Shown here piece after piece: positions 41,526-45,503 of a stretch of 45,503 bases of DNA. How positions within the stretch are numbered: position 1 is the first letter of the stretch; each line of letters opens with the position of its first letter. Source of the stretch: Nitrosarchaeum sp. (GTDB lineage Archaea; Thermoproteota; Nitrososphaeria; Nitrososphaerales; Nitrosopumilaceae). Position numbers and translations under genes: made by a program. The stretch covers positions 1 to 45,503 of the forward strand of contig JAIOOR010000001.1 in the NCBI GenBank assembly GCA_021414365.1, read 5' to 3'. The notes under the pieces were generated by a model. That model saw nothing but the letters and a program-made list of their open reading frames with translations. It did not search any database and had not been told where the DNA came from.

Positions 41526-41822
41526 CTATTCTTTAAAATAGATGGCTTGTCTAATTTCTGCCAATCTTTTGATTATTACCTGAACTATTTCATCATTCTC
41601 TGATTGATTAGGAAGTCTTCTATTGAATGTTGTAAAATGATTACCAAACTTATGAAAAATTTCATCATATACCATACCAAAAACAAAATCTTCAACATTC
41701 GTTAAATGAAATCCTTGTTTGACTTTAGGATCAATAAACATATTCAAATTCTCTTTTGAATGATTTATTGCTTGATCAATTATCTTATCTAAACTTCCTC
41801 TATCAAATTCATTTAATCCCAT
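41526..41822 (-). CDS. Hypothetical helical protein (98 aa)
   Basis: The 98-residue product is soluble and predicted mostly helical, with a mixed-charge N-terminus (NEFDRGSLDKIIDQAINHS) and a central VEDFVFGMVYDEIFHKFGNHF. No cysteines, signal peptide or known motif. It is convergent with the gene array. Family not recognised; the protein-like composition and clean ATG make it a probable gene. Confidence 0.55.
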   Translation of the reverse strand: MGLNEFDRGSLDKIIDQAINHSKENLNMFIDPKVKQGFHLTNVEDFVFGMVYDEIFHKFGNHFTTFNRRLPNQSENDEIVQVIIKRLAEIRQAIYFKE

Positions 41823-41934
41823 TGATTAGCAATTACGTGTTTAATAGATATACATGATCTGGTAATCATAGTTCACTTAAAGTCAGTAATTTACATATGA
41901 TCCGTTTGAAATATTTCTCGCCTATTCTATAATC

Positions 41935-42120
41935 ATGCCAAAAACAGGCGAAATTTGTCAGACCTCTGGACATTACAAGTTCTCAGGTCATACTGACGGA
42001 AGTATTGGATGTCATCCAACAGAAAATGAAAGGGACATACCAATGAAAAGAGGAGAACCCTTTCCTCCAATAAGGTCATGTGGTAAAGGTGCGTTTTGGA
42101 CGTATGTTAGACCACTATGA
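41935..42120 (+). CDS. YjzC-like small protein (61 aa)
   Basis: The protein has three cysteines (EICQTSGHYKF, SIGCHPTENER, SCGKGAFW) and reads GHTDGSIGC, then RDIPMKRGEPFPPIRSC. This is the arrangement of the YjzC family, small proteins found in bacteria and archaea that have no assigned role, probably a small metal-binding fold. The ATG at 41935 directly follows a CGCCTATTCTATAA element that recurs at 42908. Confidence 0.65.
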   Translation: MPKTGEICQTSGHYKFSGHTDGSIGCHPTENERDIPMKRGEPFPPIRSCGKGAFWTYVRPL

Positions 42121-42203
42121 TTATTTTTTAAATCTTAATTGCTATTTTTGTATGAATATCATACATAACGTTTAACTCAATCATACGTAGGATCAACATA
42201 GAT

Positions 42204-42888
42204 TTGCCTTTTGTATCTGTTTATGTTGATGAATCTGGAGATTTAGGTTTTGATAATGGGGCATCTAAGTTTTTTACAATTGGGTATGCTTTTAGTTATA
42301 ATCGACATCCTTTTGCAGAAAGTAGTATGGTAAAACGGGCACTAAAAAAAATTAATGATGGTTCAAAAAAACAAAAAATTCCTGAATTCAAATTCTCTGC
42401 TGATAGTGATGAAACGAAGATTTCTTACTAAAATACAAGAGATGAATGTTGTATTAGGTGCATTTTGTATAAGTAAAGATTCGGTAAAAAATGAATTAAA
42501 ATTAGATCAAGGCAGACTTTATAGATATTTAGTAGTTGATACAATCATCACCCATCTTGTAAATGATCATTTCAAATCACATGATCCATACAATTCAATA
42601 CGTTTTGTTATTGATAGAAGTCTTTCTAAACAAAAAAGAAAGGATTTTGATCAATACTGTGATGATAAAACATCTTTTCGTTCTTGGGAACAAGACAAGA
42701 ATATGGATTACAAGGTGGTTGTAACTCATGAAGATTCAAAAGCAGTACCCATGTTACAAGTTGCAGATTATATTGCAGGGTGTGTTCAACGAAAATTTCA
42801 AATGAATGATTCTGTATGTTATGATTTGATTATGGATAAAATCAAATACAAAGAACAGTGGGATAAATTCGGTAAAATTAATTGGTGA
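42204..42888 (+). pseudogene. DUF3800 protein, interrupted by a frameshift
   Basis: The first frame from TTG 42204 has FVSVYVDESGDLGFDNG, the acidic DESGD motif of DUF3800, and stops at 42429-42431. The next frame continues with FVIDRSLSKQKRKDFD and ends with MLQVADYIAGCVQRK, two further DUF3800 motifs. Dropping one T at 42421-42423 joins the frames into about 227 residues. DUF3800 proteins have an RNase H-like fold and often sit in mobile or defence islands. Here the acidic residues all remain, so decay is either very recent or only apparent. Confidence 0.75.
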
Positions 42889-42944
42889 CTCTCAGCCTAC
42901 TTGTCCCCGCCTATTCCATAAGCTTCATTCTTTCGGCTAAGATC

Positions 42945-42962
42945 CTATTGATTACTCAATAG
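42945..42962. terminator. Hairpin between DUF3800 and the integrase unit
   Basis: CTATTGA and TCAATAG pair perfectly around a 4-nt loop (TTAC). It lies 57 nt past the DUF3800 stop and 38 nt past the end of the small ORF facing it, so it may end both transcripts. Another short palindrome, ATAACACATATGTTAT, lies 20 nt further. Confidence 0.35.
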
Positions 42963-42999
42963 ACTTTACCCACCTATATGATAACACATATGTTATTAT

Positions 43000-43101
43000 T
43001 TATTCTTCTCTACTGATGGCATTTTGAATCAAAGTTTTCCACTTATTCTCACCCTCGATAGTAATTCCACAGGCTTCGGCAGGTGTATTGCCATCTAGCA
43101 T
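43000..43101 (-). CDS. Small helical protein or C-terminal fragment downstream of the recombinase
   Basis: A 33-codon frame from ATG 43099-43101 encodes MLDGNTPAEACGITIEGENK and WKTLIQNAISREE. The same frame stays open upstream to 43125 (IDEKILLG), starting within the recombinase stop region. The TPAEACGI turn looks like a helix-turn-helix core. It may be a mini-protein coupled to the recombinase, in the manner of an excisionase, or the tail of a longer lost gene; neither is proven. Confidence 0.45.
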   Translation of the reverse strand: MLDGNTPAEACGITIEGENKWKTLIQNAISREE

Positions 43102-43120
43102 TCCAAGTAAAATTTTCTCA

Positions 43121-44473
43121 TCAATTTACCATTATGCCTTTAATTTTTCTCTGAAAATCCTTCTGGGTTCTCTTGCCATACCATTTCTTCAAGGTCTCAG
43201 TACCTTCATGAGACATTTCAGCAACTAGATTGTAATTGTAATCAGTGGCAATAAGCCACATTTGGATTCCAAAATGTCTAAAGCCGTAATTTGCCCTGAA
43301 ATATAGTCCAAAATCAGACTTTTGAAAACCTATCATAGACAAGATTTTTTTGAAAAACTTGTTATCCCTAGATACTGAGCTAGTCAGAATTTTATCATAT
43401 GTTTTGGATTCGAATTTGGTATTGTTATCTTCCCAAAACAGATATTTTTTTCCCTGTGATATTCGTGTGTTGTAAAATTGTTCTAATGGTTCAACAAATT
43501 CAGAATCCAAAATGTATTTGTCAAAATCATCATGTGTTTTGTTTTCATGAACTTCAATGTGACATACTCTTCTGACGTAAGAATAGATCTTATCACCCTT
43601 GAATTTTGCATAGGATACAACCTTTTCATCGGTTAACTTTGTACCATCTGCACCATCTACATATTCAACTAGCTGGTCAATGAACTCCATTTTTGCCAAT
43701 TCAATTAGATAAACTGTTGAAGGTCTAACAAAAGTCCATGTCTTGACACCAAACTTTAGATAGTCTTCAATTGAATAATGTTTCGACAGTAATTTTTTTG
43801 CTTCTATAATTTGTTCAGATGTAATATGCAAGTCAGATGATTTTTCTTTTGGTTTTTGCCCACTTATTCTTAATTGGATTCCTTCATTTTCACTAATTTC
43901 TATTCCTAGTCCGTATTTTATGGCGTGTCTTATTGCCTGTCTGTTTGACCAGTTAGGCTCACCATCAACAATATCATAATTTGCAACTTCTAGCAATGCA
44001 TCTACCATGTTTGGAATGACTTCCCTCCAATTTTCTTTGGTAATATCATCAGGATGAATTTTGAATTTGTGAGTTACAAAACCAAGCACAATTCTGGCAA
44101 AACGTGTCTGATTTTTGTACTCAAATTTTGCATGATTTTTTCTAGTCCAGTTTTTGAACAAGTTAGTATTAAAAATCTCAGATTCTGAGCGTAACTGCTT
44201 TTGGATTGTAACTATTGTGTTTTTTTGCCCTGCTAATTGATAATAGTTGGATCCATCAACCTTTTCAATTTTTTTAGAATTTCTTAGAGGATAGATGTAG
44301 CTTTTTGAAAATTGTTCTCTTGTTTGATGGAAATAATTTGCTAGCTCGGTTGGTGTATGTGGTTTTATTTTTAATAATTCTAGAATTTTATTTTGAATAT
44401 TATCTTTTGATATGGTAATACCGCCTAATCTAGAATGATTGGAAGTGATTTTTGCACTTAATACACTGTCCAA
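43121..44473 (-). CDS. Tyrosine recombinase (integrase) with N-terminal winged helix
   Basis: The 450-residue protein has an N-terminal winged-helix-like domain (about 25-80, ILELLKIKPHTPTELANYF), a core-binding-like helical region, and a C-terminal catalytic domain. In it YGFRHFGIQMWL gives the Arg-x-x-His type box and MSHEGTETLKKWYGKR gives the late His and the nucleophile Tyr near 434. Other catalytic residues (first Arg, Lys) are not certain by eye. It would carry out site-specific recombination of an integrated element. The upstream 700 nt hold inverted repeats that may be its target or operator. Confidence 0.75.
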   Translation of the reverse strand: MDSVLSAKITSNHSRLGGITISKDNIQNKILELLKIKPHTPTELANYFHQTREQFSKSYIYPLRNSKKIEKVDGSNYYQLAGQKNTIVTIQKQLRSESEIFNTNLFKNWTRKNHAKFEYKNQTRFARIVLGFVTHKFKIHPDDITKENWREVIPNMVDALLEVANYDIVDGEPNWSNRQAIRHAIKYGLGIEISENEGIQLRISGQKPKEKSSDLHITSEQIIEAKKLLSKHYSIEDYLKFGVKTWTFVRPSTVYLIELAKMEFIDQLVEYVDGADGTKLTDEKVVSYAKFKGDKIYSYVRRVCHIEVHENKTHDDFDKYILDSEFVEPLEQFYNTRISQGKKYLFWEDNNTKFESKTYDKILTSSVSRDNKFFKKILSMIGFQKSDFGLYFRANYGFRHFGIQMWLIATDYNYNLVAEMSHEGTETLKKWYGKRTQKDFQRKIKGIMVN

Positions 44474-44696
44474 TTATCCCAACCTCTGAAAGTGGGATTG
44501 AGATCAATCTCATAATTTGATACAGAAAGATTTAGACTCTTTCCCACTATTTGCTTCAACAAAAAACGATATGCATGAGAGTTTTAAAATCTTACTGAGA
44601 GAATATAGACAACAAAATGATATTCAGGCATAAATTTGAGGATGATTTTGTTTAATTTCTCCACAAATCAGATCTTCATAATTTTCATGGATCTAG

Positions 44697-44773
44697 TGTC
44701 CGATAGTATGAAAGTCTAAATTGGTTGTTGAAGCAAATTTAGGGAAATCCACACCATCGGACAATACTTTCAT
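44697..44773. repeat. Interleaved inverted repeats upstream of the recombinase
   Basis: Three complementary pairs lie within 77 nt. X is TGTCCGAT (44697-44704) with ATCGGACA (44756-44763). Y is ATGAAAGT (44708-44715) with ACTTTCAT (44766-44773). C is CTAAATT (44716-44722) with AATTTAG (44736-44742). The order X-Y-C-C'-X'-Y' means X and Y pairs cross each other, so as RNA it would be a pseudoknot or an either/or switch; as DNA it could be a recombinase site. Confidence 0.65.
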
Positions 44774-44830
44774 GAAATTATTTCTATAAAAAATGATGGA
44801 TTTCATCATGGTCTATCATTTTATCACTTT

Positions 44831-44961
44831 CCATTTTTTAAAAATGGTTTTCGTTTTCATTTTTTCAAGTATGTGAACTATTTCGTGGGCATGCATTTTC
44901 CATTTGCGTGGGCATGGAAAAATAAAAAATGGTCATTTTTAAAAAACGTGTGCCCACGAAA
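44831..44961. repeat. Nested palindromes with a repeated CGTGGGCA word
   Basis: A perfect palindrome with one central base, CCATTTTTTAAAAATGG, lies at 44831-44847. TTTCGTGGGCA at 44881-44891 is inverted at 44951-44961. A further CGTGGGCA copy lies at 44907-44914, and TTTTCCAT (44896-44903) pairs with ATGGAAAA (44914-44921) inside. No gene overlaps convincingly. It has the look of a protein-binding region such as a replication, partition or recombination site. Confidence 0.6.
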
Positions 44962-45176
44962 AAAATGGTTACAAAATGGATTTCCAAAATGAAACTTTGG
45001 GCATATCTAATAGAGTGAAAAAACGTGAGAATAAAATATTTCACGAACATTCCTAAATGAAATCATTTTGTTAAAGCCACGCTAAATATCACGTTTTATA
45101 CCACGCTTTGTGCCTACAAAGTAGTAAAAAATAGTTTCCAGAAACTATTATACATAAACAATGATTACAAATTTCT

Positions 45177-45503
45177 ATGAAGGTTTTTGACGGAAAAAAG
45201 GCTGCTCAAGAATACATGTCCAAACATACTCTTGCATTTTCTACTCCAGAACTAACTCTGATGAGGTTTGCATTTTGGTTAGGAGATACTGTTCCAGATC
45301 CAGAAAACAAAGATAACACAATTCCAAGAATGCTTACATTTATGGTAGAACAAGATTTTGCGCCCATTTTAATCGATGATGATAAATATGAACCATCAGG
45401 TGCTGTAAGAAGTTCAAACGTTTATGGAAATGCATTTACAGAAACCAGTTCTGATGGTAAGTTTTGTTCTGAATGCGGTACAACATTATCAAAAACTGCA
45501 AAG
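45177..45503 (+). CDS. Hypothetical zinc-finger-containing protein (3' end cut by window edge)
   Basis: An ATG at 45177 opens 109 codons with no stop before the window edge. The protein-like sequence begins MKVFDGKKAAQEYMSKHTLA and includes FAFWLGDTVPDPENKD. Near the edge is a CSECGTTLSK pair, half of a zinc ribbon. No family is recognised. A TAGTTTCCAGAAACTA palindrome lies about 30 nt before the start and may be an operator. Confidence 0.7.
   Translation, partial: MKVFDGKKAAQEYMSKHTLAFSTPELTLMRFAFWLGDTVPDPENKDNTIPRMLTFMVEQDFAPILIDDDKYEPSGAVRSSNVYGNAFTETSSDGKFCSECGTTLSKTAK

Larger units (their letters stand above)
44474..45176. other. 700-nt gene-free region between recombinase and the right-edge gene
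   Basis: No ORF with protein-like composition is seen. Besides the two repeat groups listed separately, it holds TAGTTTC/GAAACTA (45132-45147), a likely operator close to the right-edge gene, and CCACGCT copies near 45077 and 45101. Confidence 0.6.

Noticed and set aside
44697-44773. Integron attC-like site
   Set aside because: attC has nested pairs (R-L-L'-R'); here the pairs are crossed and core GTT/AAC boxes are missing.
44831-44961. Chromosomal replication origin
   Set aside because: No cdc6/orc1 gene and no recognisable origin recognition box are present; the repeats fit a mobile-element site better.
44865-45050. Minus-strand ORF of 61 codons
   Set aside because: It runs across the inverted repeats and is rich in Phe, Ile and Thr as expected from A/T runs; no protein-like pattern.

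Overview
The window is AT-rich archaeal DNA and reads as a chromosome segment of an ammonia-oxidising Nitrososphaerota (Thaumarchaeota, Nitrosopumilus/Nitrosarchaeum-like). The evidence is archaeal information processing (MCM, Gins23, Hel308, RFC small subunit, aIF5B, aIF6, Alba, L7Ae, S28e, L24e, L37e, Lsm, archease), Sulfolobus-type seven-iron ferredoxins, several cupredoxins, a Nitrosopumilus-type output domain, CFI-box secreted proteins, and TATA boxes about 26 nt upstream of start codons (leaderless transcripts). No rRNA and no CRISPR array were seen. Five tRNA genes are present: Ala-GGC, Pro-CGG, Ser-UGA, Leu-UAG and Ala-CGC.

Positions 1-33,100 are mostly conserved core. From the left: albA (cut by the edge), a HEAT-repeat protein whose stop lies inside a tRNA gene, a flavin reductase and a nucleotidyltransferase. 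Next comes a plus-strand run of ilvE-like aminotransferase, Gfo/Idh/MocA oxidoreductase, Trm112-like protein and hexapeptide acyltransferase. Facing it is a minus-strand run, gins23-mcm-hel308-GlcNAc-1-P transferase-small membrane protein, a replication/repair operon with overlapping genes. rfcS is divergent from it. A membrane histidine kinase, two duplicated ferredoxins with nearly identical promoters, aIF6, hisS and archease follow. The classic archaeal rpl7ae-rps28e-rpl24e-ndk-infB operon, a phosphohexomutase, purU plus a creatininase-family amidohydrolase, lsm-rpl37e-hypothetical-rpiA, a membrane-anchored cupredoxin, a dihydroorotase-like amidohydrolase and a sugar dehydrogenase-like secreted protein complete this part.

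Positions 33,100-45,503 are accessory. They hold a DNA adenine methyltransferase remnant, a two-gene signalling unit (NitrOD5-like domain plus a multi-pass membrane protein), broken small genes, small zinc-finger and ribbon-helix-helix proteins, a frameshifted DUF3800 gene and a tyrosine recombinase with a winged-helix N-terminus. An elaborate set of inverted repeats lies upstream of the recombinase.

The most unusual object is the gene array at 35,949-41,405. Eight genes for a zinc ribbon and then secreted or membrane proteins are almost all chained by ATGA-type stop/start overlaps. Six consecutive genes begin with nearly the same DNA sequence around the start codon although the rest of each protein is different. 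Several members carry folds of redox proteins (cupredoxin, possibly Rieske) in which the metal ligands appear to be lost. Three genes in the window need a +1 shift to read through; sequencing error, decay and programmed shifting cannot be told apart from sequence alone.
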